Positions 16,998 through 25,189 of a stretch of 64,000 nucleotides of DNA are shown piece by piece. The notes beneath the pieces were generated by a model, which worked only from the letters and a program-made list of their open reading frames with translations, was not told the DNA's origin and did no database searches. Location of the stretch: NCBI GenBank assembly GCA_050251735.1, contig JBFWMF010000009.1:1-64000 (forward strand). Reading direction: 5' to 3'. The translations under genes were made by a program, and so were the position numbers. Each line of letters starts with the position of its first letter. The stretch's first letter is position 1. This stretch comes from Desulfitobacterium sp050251735. Lineage in GTDB: Bacteria; Bacillota; Desulfitobacteriia; Desulfitobacteriales; Desulfitobacteriaceae.

Positions 16998-17771
16998 TTA
17001 GAGAACTTTTGCTTCTTCACGCAGTAAGCGTGCTAGGAGACTTGCTGCTTCTGCAGGTTCTCCGGGAAGCTTTTTGCCCCCTTGTCTAGGGATGGGCAAA
17101 GTAAATTTCAAGACCTTCGCCTGAACTGCTAGATTAGAAGCATCTAGTCCCAAATCGCTCAGTTTTAGTACAGTTAAGGGTTTCTTTTTCGCTTTCATAA
17201 TTCCGGCGACCGATGGATAACGGACCTCATTAATTCCTTGCACTACAGTGATTACAGCTGGTAGTGTTACTTCAAGTGTTGCTAGTCCACCGTCGATAAC
17301 CCGCTTAGCAGTGGCAAGACTTTCGTCAATATCGAGTTTAGTGACACTGCTGATGGAAGGTAACTCCATTTTCTCCGCCATACGTACCGCTACTTGAGCT
17401 GAGCCATTATCTGTATCCATTACTCCGGCGAGGACGATGTCATGGGGTAAGGTTTGTACCGCTTTGGCAAGGATAGTAGCGGCCATGCCTTCATCCACTT
17501 CACCCAGGGCAGGGTCATTGATTTGAACGGCTTTGTCCGCTCCCATAGCTAAGGCACTGCGAACAGCGGCTGTAGCTTGGTCTCCTCCCAGAGTAACAAT
17601 AGTTACTTCGCCACCTAATCTCTCCTTGATACGTAACGCTTCTTCAATGGCGTATTCGTCCAAGGGGTTGATGACTAAAGTGACTCCATTGGTGTCAATT
17701 TTCCCATCGCTATTTAAGACAATTTTTGCTTCAGTATCTACAGTTTGTTTCATTAATACCACGATGTTCAT
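16998..17771 (-). CDS. etfB: electron transfer flavoprotein beta subunit
   Basis: 257 residues starting MNIVVLMKQTVDTEAKI. The NPLDEYAIEEALRIKE, LAMGADKAVQI and VMDTDNGSAQVAVRMAEKMELPSIS stretches are typical of EtfB. Whether the ETF is bifurcating cannot be decided by eye. The neighbouring membrane quinone reductase suggests simple transfer to menaquinone. It is encoded between bcd and etfA. Confidence 0.95.
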   Translation of the reverse strand: MNIVVLMKQTVDTEAKIVLNSDGKIDTNGVTLVINPLDEYAIEEALRIKERLGGEVTIVTLGGDQATAAVRSALAMGADKAVQINDPALGEVDEGMAATILAKAVQTLPHDIVLAGVMDTDNGSAQVAVRMAEKMELPSISSVTKLDIDESLATAKRVIDGGLATLEVTLPAVITVVQGINEVRYPSVAGIMKAKKKPLTVLKLSDLGLDASNLAVQAKVLKFTLPIPRQGGKKLPGEPAEAASLLARLLREEAKVL

Positions 17772-17828
17772 AAGGTACCCCCTTGTTAGATTTCCATGTG
17801 TTACTCCATTCTCTTGATACCAGTTTTG

Positions 17829-18971
17829 TTATTCCTTTAAAATATGGCTAGCAATGACGATTCTTTGTACTTCGCTGGTTCCTTCATAAATCTCAGTAAT
17901 CTTAGCATCTCTCATCATGCGCTCAACAGGATATTCGCGTGTATATCCATAACCTCCATGCATTTGCACAGCTTGAGTGGTTACCCACATCGCTGTTTCG
18001 GAAGCGTGGAGTTTTGCCATAGCGGAAGCTTTAGAAACAGGCTTATGTTGTGTAGCAAGATAAGCCGATTGATAAACTAAGAGACGTGCTGCTTCGATTT
18101 GAGTTGCCATATCAGCTAATTTGAACTGGTTTGCTTGGAATTGCGCGATCGGCTGACCGAACTGCACTCTTTCCTTTGCATAGTTCTTGGCCTGTTCATA
18201 GGCACCTTGGGCAATACCTAAAGCTTGAGAAGCAATGCCGATTCGACCAAAGTCTAAGGTGACCATGGCAATCTTAAATCCTTGACCTTCTTGACCTAAG
18301 AGATTATCGCCAGGAACCCGAACATTATCAAAGACCAATTCGTAAGTAGCAGAAGAACGAATACCCATTTTCTTTTCTTTCTTTCCAAAAGTAAATCCGG
18401 GCATTCCTTTTTCTAAAATGAAAGCAGCAATTCCTTTGTTTCCTTTGCTTTTATCCATTTGCGCTGTAACCACATAGGTATCTGCTTCATAAGCATTGGT
18501 GATAAAGATCTTAGAACCATTGATAATATAGTCATTGCCATCTTTTACTGCTGTAGTTCTGGTTCCTGAAGCATCGGAGCCGGCCATAGGCTCTGTTAAA
18601 CCGAAAGCCCCAATCTTTTCACCACTGGCCAAAGGCACCAAATATTTTTGCTTTTGCTCTTCAGTTCCGAAAAGATAGATAGGGTTTGCACAGAGACTGG
18701 AATGAGCAGAAACTGTAACGCCTACAGAAGCGTCAACTCTCGATAATTCTTCAACAGCTATCGCATAGGATAGATAATCTGCTTCTACACCACCATACTT
18801 TTCCGGGAAGGTAATTCCTGCAAGACCTAACTCGGCCAGCTTATGCCATATCGCACTGGGAAACTCTTCTTTCTCATCCCGTTCTTCAGCACCCGCTGCA
18901 CACTCATTCTCAGCAAAATCGCGCACCATTTTCCTCATCATGACATGGTCTTCACTTAATTCAAACATCAT
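17829..18971 (-). CDS. bcd: short-chain acyl-CoA dehydrogenase (butyryl-CoA dehydrogenase)
   Basis: 380 residues, standard length. FAD-binding signatures GAFGLTEPMAGSDASG and IFITNAYEADTYVV are present. The C-terminal stretch QMHGGYGYTREYPVERMMRD is followed by ITEIYEGTSEVQR, in which the Glu of YEGTSE is the catalytic base of short-chain enzymes. It oxidises butyryl-CoA to crotonyl-CoA (or the reverse) using ETF. The first of two adjacent ATGs is used; GAGAGGAG lies about 9 bases upstream. Confidence 0.93.
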   Translation of the reverse strand: MMFELSEDHVMMRKMVRDFAENECAAGAEERDEKEEFPSAIWHKLAELGLAGITFPEKYGGVEADYLSYAIAVEELSRVDASVGVTVSAHSSLCANPIYLFGTEEQKQKYLVPLASGEKIGAFGLTEPMAGSDASGTRTTAVKDGNDYIINGSKIFITNAYEADTYVVTAQMDKSKGNKGIAAFILEKGMPGFTFGKKEKKMGIRSSATYELVFDNVRVPGDNLLGQEGQGFKIAMVTLDFGRIGIASQALGIAQGAYEQAKNYAKERVQFGQPIAQFQANQFKLADMATQIEAARLLVYQSAYLATQHKPVSKASAMAKLHASETAMWVTTQAVQMHGGYGYTREYPVERMMRDAKITEIYEGTSEVQRIVIASHILKE

Positions 18972-19013
18972 AGTTTTCGACTCCTCTCAATTCTTTTTTA
19001 TCTATCTCTAACC

Positions 19014-19853
19014 TTAATAGGTATAGAAACCTCTGCCTGTTTTGCGACCCAACCAGCCTGCTTTAACATACTTTCTTAACAATGGGCAAGGACGATATTT
19101 GTCCCCGAGTCCCTCATGGAGCACGTCACAGATAGCAAGTACAGTATCAAGGCCGATTAAATCCGCTAAAGCCAAAGGCCCCATGGGATGATTAGCTCCC
19201 AGCATCATTACATTATCAATGGCTTCTGGCTTGGCAATGCCTTCATTCAAAGTCCAGATCGCTTCATTGATCATAGGAATTAAAATCCGGTTGGCAACAA
19301 ACCCGGGAGCATCATTGACTTCTACTGGAGTTTTACCCATCGCGATGCTTAAGCTTTCAATTTGCGTATAGACTTCATCACTGGTAGCCAAGCCGCGAAT
19401 AATTTCGACAAGCTTCATGACGGGAACCGGATTCATAAAATGCATACCAATCACTTTGTCGGGTCGCTTCGTACAGGCTCCCACTTCAGTAATAGGTAAT
19501 GAAGAAGTGTTGGTGGCTAAGATGGTATGTTCCGGACAAACCTCATCCAGTTTTTTGAAGATTTCTCCTTTGATAGCCATATTTTCGATGGCTGCCTCGA
19601 TGACTAAATCAGCATTTTTAGCATCCTCAAGGTTTGAGCTTTTTTGGAATCGCCCCAGAATACTAGTTTTTTCTTCAGGGGTTAACTTACCCTTTTCGAC
19701 ATTGCGGGCTAGGGTCTTCTCGATGCTTTTAAGACCACGTTCAACGAATTCCTCCTTAATATCATTGAGAATGACTGTGTACCCTGCTTGAGCTGCCACT
19801 TGGGCAATTCCGGAACCCATCTGACCCGCTCCGATCACCATAATAGTTTTCAT
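19014..19853 (-). CDS. hbd: 3-hydroxybutyryl-CoA dehydrogenase
   Basis: 279 residues. The N-terminal NAD(P)-binding motif GAGQMGSGIAQVAAQAGY and the catalytic region VIGMHFMNPVPVMKLVEII are present, with PGFVANRILIPMINEA and GANHPMGPLALADLIGLD in the C-terminal domain. It oxidises 3-hydroxybutyryl-CoA to acetoacetyl-CoA. ATG 19853 follows AAAGGGGGAG. It is the promoter-proximal gene of the cluster, about 170 bases downstream of a sigma-54 type promoter. Confidence 0.94.
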   Translation of the reverse strand: MKTIMVIGAGQMGSGIAQVAAQAGYTVILNDIKEEFVERGLKSIEKTLARNVEKGKLTPEEKTSILGRFQKSSNLEDAKNADLVIEAAIENMAIKGEIFKKLDEVCPEHTILATNTSSLPITEVGACTKRPDKVIGMHFMNPVPVMKLVEIIRGLATSDEVYTQIESLSIAMGKTPVEVNDAPGFVANRILIPMINEAIWTLNEGIAKPEAIDNVMMLGANHPMGPLALADLIGLDTVLAICDVLHEGLGDKYRPCPLLRKYVKAGWLGRKTGRGFYTY

Positions 19854-20020
19854 AAACACTCTCCCCCTTTAAACTTAAATCATATTTCTTTTAGTTTTAA
19901 AAAGAGCAATTCTCTAAAATATGATTTATTCTCATAGAATTACGAGCTGCAGGTCGCAAGAGATTTTGTACCTAGAATTATAGTCGCAATCTTATGAATT
20001 GTTTACTTATCATATTATTT

Positions 20021-20038
20021 ATGCAAATATCATGCCAA
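20021..20038 (-). promoter_or_regulatory. sigma-54 (-24/-12) promoter of the butyrate operon
   Basis: On the minus strand TGGCATGATATTTGCAT reads as TGGCA-N6-TTGCA. The GG and GC dinucleotides are exactly 10 bases apart, as required for RpoN promoters. It lies 170 bases upstream of hbd and 270 bases from the sigma-54 activator gene. Confidence 0.8.
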
Positions 20039-20145
20039 ATTCCGAAGCGTTTGGGAATTTGCTTCTAGAAACCCTTATATCGTCAGGAATTTTCTGAATT
20101 ATCATAATTTTATTTATATTATGTACTTGTGGGCATTAGGTTTTG

Positions 20146-20163
20146 TGTCTTAAAATAAAGACA
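20146..20163. promoter_or_regulatory. putative upstream activator site 1
   Basis: TGTCTT-AAAATA-AAGACA is an 18-bp palindrome about 110 bases upstream of the -24 box. It shares the TGTCT half-site with site 2, as expected for a dimeric enhancer-binding protein. Confidence 0.6.
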
Positions 20164-20215
20164 GTTATTTTTTTCAAAAATGCTTAACTGCTTAATTCGT
20201 CCATTTTGAGTTCAT

Positions 20216-20240
20216 GTGTCTCTTTTAGAGACACTGTCTC
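20216..20240. promoter_or_regulatory. putative upstream activator site 2 (overlapping palindromes)
   Basis: GTGTCTC-TTTTA-GAGACAC at 20216-20234 is a perfect 7-bp-arm palindrome. The right arm also pairs with a further TGTCTC (GAGACA-C-TGTCTC at 20228-20240). It lies about 180 bases upstream of the -24 box, between the promoter and the activator gene. Confidence 0.6.
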
Positions 20241-20244
20241 AAAA

Positions 20245-20278
20245 AAACACAGCATCTCTGAGCAGAGATGCTGTGTTT
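20245..20278 (-). terminator. rho-independent terminator of the sigma-54 activator gene
   Basis: AAACACAGCATCTCTG and its exact complement form a 16-bp stem with a 2-base loop, followed on the minus strand by TTTTTTT. Confidence 0.85.
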
Positions 20279-20308
20279 CCGTATGCAATTTGATATTATA
20301 CTTCGCAG

Positions 20309-22417
20309 CTATTTGATATTATACTTAGCAAGCTTTTTATAAAGAACTGAACGGTGAATTCCTAACATTCGAGCAGCATGAACTTTATTTCCTTGAACAC
20401 TAATCAAAGTCTTCTGGATGATCTCACGTTCAGCTTCTTGTAAAGTATGTTCTAAGGTATGTTCTTCTTTGAAGGACAATGAATCAAGGAAACCGGGTAA
20501 TGCAAGATGCTTAGGATGGATCAAGGGTTCATCACAGATGACAATCGCTCGTTCTAAGATATTTTCCAGCTCTCGAATGTTGCCTGGCCAATCATAAGTA
20601 CATAAATGAGCAAGACTTTCGGGAGTGTAACCTTGGATGTCTGTTCCCAGTCGTTGATTCACCTTTTCAATTAGGCTATTGGAAATTAACCCGATGTCTT
20701 CCTTGCGCTCTCTTAAAGGTGGCAGCTCAATTGATAATACATTAAGTCGATAATAGAGATCGAGCCGAAATTCGTGTTCCATAACCATTCTACGGAGATC
20801 TCTATTAGTGGCCGCAATAATCCGGACATCAACTTTGATCGGCTCAGTCCCACCTAAACGTTCTAATTCTCGTTCTTGCAATACCCGTAATAGTTTGGCC
20901 TGCATGACTATGGACATATCGCCGATCTCATCGAGGAAAATCGTCCCTTTGTCCGCGAGTTCAAATTTACCTGGTTTACCACCCTTGCGCGCCCCGGTAA
21001 ATGCGCCCTCTTCGTAGCCAAATAGCTCTGATTCGAGAAGATTTTCCGGCAAGGCTGCACAATTGACTTTTATATAGGGTCCTTTACTGCGACTACTTGA
21101 TTTATGGATGGCGTGGGAAAAGACTTCTTTCCCTGTGCCGCTTTCACCAAGGATTAGTATTGTCGAGGTCGTTTGCGATGCTCGCTTGGCTAAGGCTTTT
21201 GCCTTTTTCATGGCTTGACTCTCACCAATGATGTCATCAAAAGCAAATTTGGAGGAATGAAGCTTGCCGAATTCTTCTTTGTAGTAGGCTAAATTTTCTT
21301 CGAGTCTCATGACTTTCTTGGCAAATGTTTTGGCAATCTCCATGTTCTTGAATAAGGTTTTTGCCAAGGCACCGACAACTTTACCCTCCCGTTCGATGGG
21401 AACACTCATAATAATGAAATCGCGATCGTTAATGTGCCAGGTTTCCGCAAATTGAGCCTTACCTGATTTTAAAATTTGCGGAAGATTGGAGTTCTGACTA
21501 ATAGCTTGTATTTTCTTGCCAATGACTTCCTTTGCTTCTAGCCCCATGACATCTAAGAAAAATTGATTCATCAAAATGACCGTTTCCTGATCATCAATAA
21601 CGACCATTCCTTCATAGGAATTCTCAACAACGGCTTCTAAGGTTGCCATAAGCTTTTCATTGGAGCTTAAACGATGTGTTACTGCTTCCAGCTCTGTGAT
21701 GTCTTTGAATACAGCGACTGCTCCAAGTACTTTCTCCCCAAGGATGATGGGTAAAAAATCCGCATTTGTGTTCAACTCTCCATATGTCAAGCGGACACCT
21801 CGAAGCTCTCGGCCCGATACCAGTGCTTGATAGGTTAAAGAGTCAGGGAAAAAGTCCTTGATGGGCTTGCCAAGGACTTCTTCAGCATGGAAACTCAAGG
21901 TATTTTCTGCTGATGGATTGTAAAAAATTATTCGTCCATTAGCATCAATGGCCACAACGGCGTTATGAACTGATTGAATGATCTGGTTAATATAATAGTC
22001 CAGGTCTTTTAATAGATCGAGCATTATATTCAAGTTGTCCTGTAATATTAATTCCCCTCGGAATTGTCCATCTTGGCGAATCACATATGCAGTAGGCCAT
22101 TGTTTACTAATGACATGACCAAGATTAAAGAGAAAACCATTTTCTTCAAAGAGCAACCACTCTGTTTGTCTAATCAGGGAGTCTACGGAAGCATCAGGGT
22201 CATAAACACCCTTGGCAAAAGAACCAAGAATGTCCGCAGCCTCAATAACTCCTTGCATGTATCCTTCTTCGTCAACAATTGCAATACGTATATAGCCTTC
22301 GTTTAGAAAAAGCGCAAGAACTTCATTCAGTAAAGTTCCTTCTCGAATAAAAAAGGGCGAAAGGATTAGCTTTTGACTTTCTATTAATGAAAGCCCACTT
22401 GAAACAAAGCCTTTCAT
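20309..22417 (-). CDS. sigma-54-dependent transcriptional activator with CBS and PAS sensor domains
   Basis: 702 residues. The N-terminal 120 residues look like a CBS pair (DEEGYMQGVIEAADILGSF). Two PAS domains follow (about 145-255 and 260-370). The AAA+ domain has Walker A GESGTGKE, the sigma-54 contact loop GAFTGA and Walker B GTIFLDEIGDM. The C-terminal Fis-type HTH ends ...HAARMLGIHRSVLYKKLAKY. It should activate RpoN promoters in response to a ligand or energy signal (CBS domains often bind adenylates). The -24/-12 promoter and TGTCT palindromes downstream of its stop make the butyrate operon its obvious target. AGAGGTG precedes the ATG. Confidence 0.9.
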   Translation of the reverse strand: MKGFVSSGLSLIESQKLILSPFFIREGTLLNEVLALFLNEGYIRIAIVDEEGYMQGVIEAADILGSFAKGVYDPDASVDSLIRQTEWLLFEENGFLFNLGHVISKQWPTAYVIRQDGQFRGELILQDNLNIMLDLLKDLDYYINQIIQSVHNAVVAIDANGRIIFYNPSAENTLSFHAEEVLGKPIKDFFPDSLTYQALVSGRELRGVRLTYGELNTNADFLPIILGEKVLGAVAVFKDITELEAVTHRLSSNEKLMATLEAVVENSYEGMVVIDDQETVILMNQFFLDVMGLEAKEVIGKKIQAISQNSNLPQILKSGKAQFAETWHINDRDFIIMSVPIEREGKVVGALAKTLFKNMEIAKTFAKKVMRLEENLAYYKEEFGKLHSSKFAFDDIIGESQAMKKAKALAKRASQTTSTILILGESGTGKEVFSHAIHKSSSRSKGPYIKVNCAALPENLLESELFGYEEGAFTGARKGGKPGKFELADKGTIFLDEIGDMSIVMQAKLLRVLQERELERLGGTEPIKVDVRIIAATNRDLRRMVMEHEFRLDLYYRLNVLSIELPPLRERKEDIGLISNSLIEKVNQRLGTDIQGYTPESLAHLCTYDWPGNIRELENILERAIVICDEPLIHPKHLALPGFLDSLSFKEEHTLEHTLQEAEREIIQKTLISVQGNKVHAARMLGIHRSVLYKKLAKYNIK

Positions 22418-22544
22418 CTTATTGCACCTCTCATTTTGTTACCTCTATTTGTTCTTACAGTCATTGGTAATAGTTTGTATTGTCTAAACTTTCTGTATTT
22501 AAAAGCAAAATCCTTCTTTTATCTGTCTACCCCTTCCCTAGCAC

Positions 22545-23582
22545 TCAAACAGCTTTAACTTTATCTTTAAGCCAACTTTTCATATCTTCGATAACCGCTT
22601 GATCTGAACCTTGGACCGCGACCGCATCTAAGGTAAGGGCTAGTTCCTCGCCGTTAAAAGATTTGCCTAGTAAACAATCACTAATCTCCTGAATAAGGGC
22701 AGCATTCATAGCATCGGAGTAAATTGTAGACTCCGTGATACACCCCTTGTTTAATCTTAAGCCCAGTTCGATGCCGCCCCAAGGAAAACGAGTTTCTAGG
22801 ACTATATCAAATTGCGGTGTTTTTCCATAACGCCATTCCCAAGAAGCGTATTTTTCATAGAATGACTTTAGATCGACATCCGTATCTTTAATCAATAGTG
22901 GGTCTGAGCACTCCCCATAAAGGGATTGGAAGCTTCGGCTAAGTTTTTCTTTCATTTGATCGATGGATAGATCCGGTAAATAGTTGCGCAGGTTGGTGAT
23001 CCGAGACTGGACAGATTCCACCCCTTTTGCGGCCATTTTTTCCTTAGATACTTGCAGGTATTTTCCTACCTTCTCACCATCGACATGGACGAGAACGGTA
23101 CCATGATGATAGGCTTTGTCTTTTTCAAAATAAAAGGCATTGCCGGAGAATTTCTTTCCATCGACGGTCAGATCATTGCGACCGGTGAACTCGGCCTGTA
23201 TACCCAGGCCTTTGACTCCCTCTAGAATCACTTGCAGTTGCTTATGTAAATCATAAAGGTCACGGTCCATAATAAAAGTAAAGTTGAGATTGCCCAGGTC
23301 ATGGAAAACGGCACCTCCTCCGGAAAGGCGGCGAGCAAGCTTTCCTCCATCTTCTTCGAGAGCTGTGCAGCGACATTCTTTCCAAGGGTTTTGATTTCTC
23401 CCGATGACCACAGTATTTTGGTTTTGCCAGAGATAGAGAATAATTTGGTTTTTCTCTACTTTATGCAGAAGATATTCTTCTAAGGCTAAATTATGCCAAG
23501 GATCAAAGGAGTCGGAGAACACGATTTGCGTCTTTGGGGATTGGTGGGACATGGGTATCATCCTCTCTTTTAGTAAATTCAT
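22545..23582 (-). CDS. lplA: lipoate-protein ligase A
   Basis: About 345 residues. Signatures are DPWHNLALEEYLL, VVIGRNQNPWKE, the ligase motif RRLSGGGAVFHDLGNLNF, GRNDLTVDGKKFSGNA and YHHGTVLVHVD, followed by the C-terminal accessory domain. It attaches lipoate to E2 or GcvH proteins. ATG 23582 is chosen because GGGAGG lies 8 bases upstream; ATGs at 23561 and 23552 are also possible. The same frame is open upstream for 99 more codons that encode a D-serine dehydratase remnant, so a longer annotated start would be wrong or reflect a chance fusion. Confidence 0.88.
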   Translation of the reverse strand: MNLLKERMIPMSHQSPKTQIVFSDSFDPWHNLALEEYLLHKVEKNQIILYLWQNQNTVVIGRNQNPWKECRCTALEEDGGKLARRLSGGGAVFHDLGNLNFTFIMDRDLYDLHKQLQVILEGVKGLGIQAEFTGRNDLTVDGKKFSGNAFYFEKDKAYHHGTVLVHVDGEKVGKYLQVSKEKMAAKGVESVQSRITNLRNYLPDLSIDQMKEKLSRSFQSLYGECSDPLLIKDTDVDLKSFYEKYASWEWRYGKTPQFDIVLETRFPWGGIELGLRLNKGCITESTIYSDAMNAALIQEISDCLLGKSFNGEELALTLDAVAVQGSDQAVIEDMKSWLKDKVKAV

Positions 23583-23804
23583 CCTATTTTCCTCCCTGAG
23601 ATAACCCCTCATCTCTTCTTCTGGGACAAGGTTGCCACCTGTCGCCCAGATAATATGGGTAGCTTTTTTTAGCTTATCCTCCAGGTGATGATCTTTAAGA
23701 TATTGCATGCCTTCGGTACTCTCCAAGAGCCGAGCCGGACCAGCCATTCCGGCCAAAACCGAGGGTTCACATTGTATGCCTTGAGTATCATGAAGAGCAA
23801 TCTT
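23583..23804 (-). pseudogene. dsdA: D-serine ammonia-lyase C-terminal remnant, in frame with lplA
   Basis: The translation ALHDTQGIQCEPSVLAGMAG, then PARLLESTEGMQYL, ATHIIWATGGNLVPEEEM and RGYL closely follows the C-terminus of D-serine dehydratase (EPSALAGMPG...THLVWATGGSMVPEEEM). Only the last 75 or so residues remain. The catalytic PLP-Lys domain is missing and the original stop codon is not seen, so the frame runs into lplA. It is most simply a decayed gene left by a deletion. Confidence 0.7.
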
Positions 23805-23972
23805 TGGTTCAAGGTCCTTGCTTACGCAAACTAACTGCCTCCTTGGTACGCGTACGCACCTGTTTTTCCTAGAATGCACCTTAATTAGTCACACTATATT
23901 ATAGCAAAAGAGACTTATTTTTTCGCTACGAAAAATTACGACTCTTAAAGTGACTGCAAAGCCTGGAACAAT

Positions 23973-24003
23973 AAAAACAGACTAGGTTTTCACCCTAATC
24001 TGC
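23973..24003 (-). terminator. rho-independent terminator
   Basis: On the minus strand CAGATTAGG and CCTAGTCTG pair around GTGAAAA and are followed by TTTTTATT. It ends the transcript that covered the DUF6544 remnant. Confidence 0.65.
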
Positions 24004-24050
24004 TTCAACTCTGGCACGCATATATTCTTGTGTTATATAGATTTTATCTT

Positions 24051-24284
24051 CTAGTACTTTTCAGACATATTATATTCTTGCTCTTTTACCTCAAAATGGG
24101 ACCAATGAAAATCACCCGTATCAAGCTTCCAGATAAGTTCCCCTCGTGAAGGTGCTTTGATTCCATTGAACTCTTGATGTTCTTGGATAACACATGACCA
24201 AGTCTCTAAACGATATTCACCATCAAATTCGCCATAACGTTTGGCTTCAAAGTTAAGGGACTCTCCCTGTTCATTGAAGACTCT
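24051..24284 (-). pseudogene. DUF6544-like C-terminal remnant
   Basis: The minus strand encodes FNEQGESLNFEAKRYGEFDG, YRLETWSCVIQEHQEFNGI, KAPSRGELIWKLDTGDFHW and SHFEVKEQEY before a TAG. This resembles the C-terminal part of DUF6544 proteins (F.A.RY, LETW, EFNGI.P, WKL..GDF.W..FE). No start codon is in frame. A ribosome binding site and ATG at about 24295 open a different frame that soon stops. I read it as a truncated or frameshifted relic. Confidence 0.6.
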
Positions 24285-24463
24285 TTATTTTCCATAATTC
24301 AACACCTCTCAATCTCTAATCTACACTTATTGTACAATTATTGGGAATAAAATCAACTCTTAAGCTACGGATTAACGATGAATTTTTGTATGTATATGAT
24401 AACCTACTCGATAAAGCATTATTTTCTTAGTTTGCTGTCTAAGTTGTGCGGAAGTAGCACACT

Positions 24464-24500
24464 AAAAAAATCGCCAGAGCTACTTATTACTCTGGCAATT
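24464..24500 (-). terminator. rho-independent terminator of the nfeD-floA operon
   Basis: GCCAGAG and CTCTGGC (extended with one mismatch) pair around a 10-base loop. On the minus strand the stem is followed by TTTTTTTAGT. Confidence 0.8.
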
Positions 24501-24514
24501 TCAAATATTAATTC

Positions 24515-25174
24515 TTAGACTCTTCGTTTATAGGCCAATTTGCTGTGTGCCCGGGGTTTGCCCAGTACTTCAGCCCAGATAACACCCTGGACCAAGGGGT
24601 TTAGGTTCTGGCTTGGGAAAGCAAATCCAGCCTGTTGTTGAGAATAGCTGACAGTGGATATTTGCTTATCTACAGATTCAAGCTGTGGTTTTTTTGCTCC
24701 CGCGACGCCCCAGTTACCCTCTCTACCGCTTGTTCCCTCATTACCTAAAGCGCCTTCCCTACTGGTACTGCCTTCAATACCACTTGTTCCCTCGACACCC
24801 CATGAACCTTCAGTGCTCAAATAATCCTCACTGGGTCTACCTTCGGTACCATATCCCTCTGACCCAGAAGTTCCTTCACTATTATATTTTGGGGGAGAGG
24901 TTGGGTAAGGCTTGGTCGTAGAGGTTCGGGAAGAAGAGTCTGGTCGCATTTCTTTAGGGAATAATTCTCGTTCCAATTCCTCAAACATCTCTCGCCACTG
25001 AGGGCGGCTTGTCTTGGTTTCCTGTTGAGAGGAGGTAGGACGATTACTTTGGGAACCGTCCTGGGGTCGATTATAGGGTGGACGGCGGTTTTGTGGTTTC
25101 TTCTGGCTCGTGCCAAAGATCGTGAATGCTGCGTAGATGAATATGATAATGGGTAACCAAGAAAAAAAATCCAT
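24515..25174 (-). CDS. membrane-anchored protein with Glu-Gly repeat region
   Basis: 219 residues. A single N-terminal helix (WLPIIIFIYAAFTIF) is followed by a Pro/Asn/Gln/Arg-rich stretch, then a low-complexity region (about residues 95-165) built of short units ending in EG, such as EGTSGSEG, TEGSWGVEG, EGTSGIEG and EGTSGREG. The C-terminus (LVQGVIWAEVLGKPRAHS) is more conventional. It is the last gene behind nfeD and floA, 15 bases after floA, so it may be an accessory of the flotillin membrane domain. I do not recognise a named family. Confidence 0.7.
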   Translation of the reverse strand: MDFFSWLPIIIFIYAAFTIFGTSQKKPQNRRPPYNRPQDGSQSNRPTSSQQETKTSRPQWREMFEELERELFPKEMRPDSSSRTSTTKPYPTSPPKYNSEGTSGSEGYGTEGRPSEDYLSTEGSWGVEGTSGIEGSTSREGALGNEGTSGREGNWGVAGAKKPQLESVDKQISTVSYSQQQAGFAFPSQNLNPLVQGVIWAEVLGKPRAHSKLAYKRRV

Positions 25175-25189
25175 TAGGTTCTCACCACC

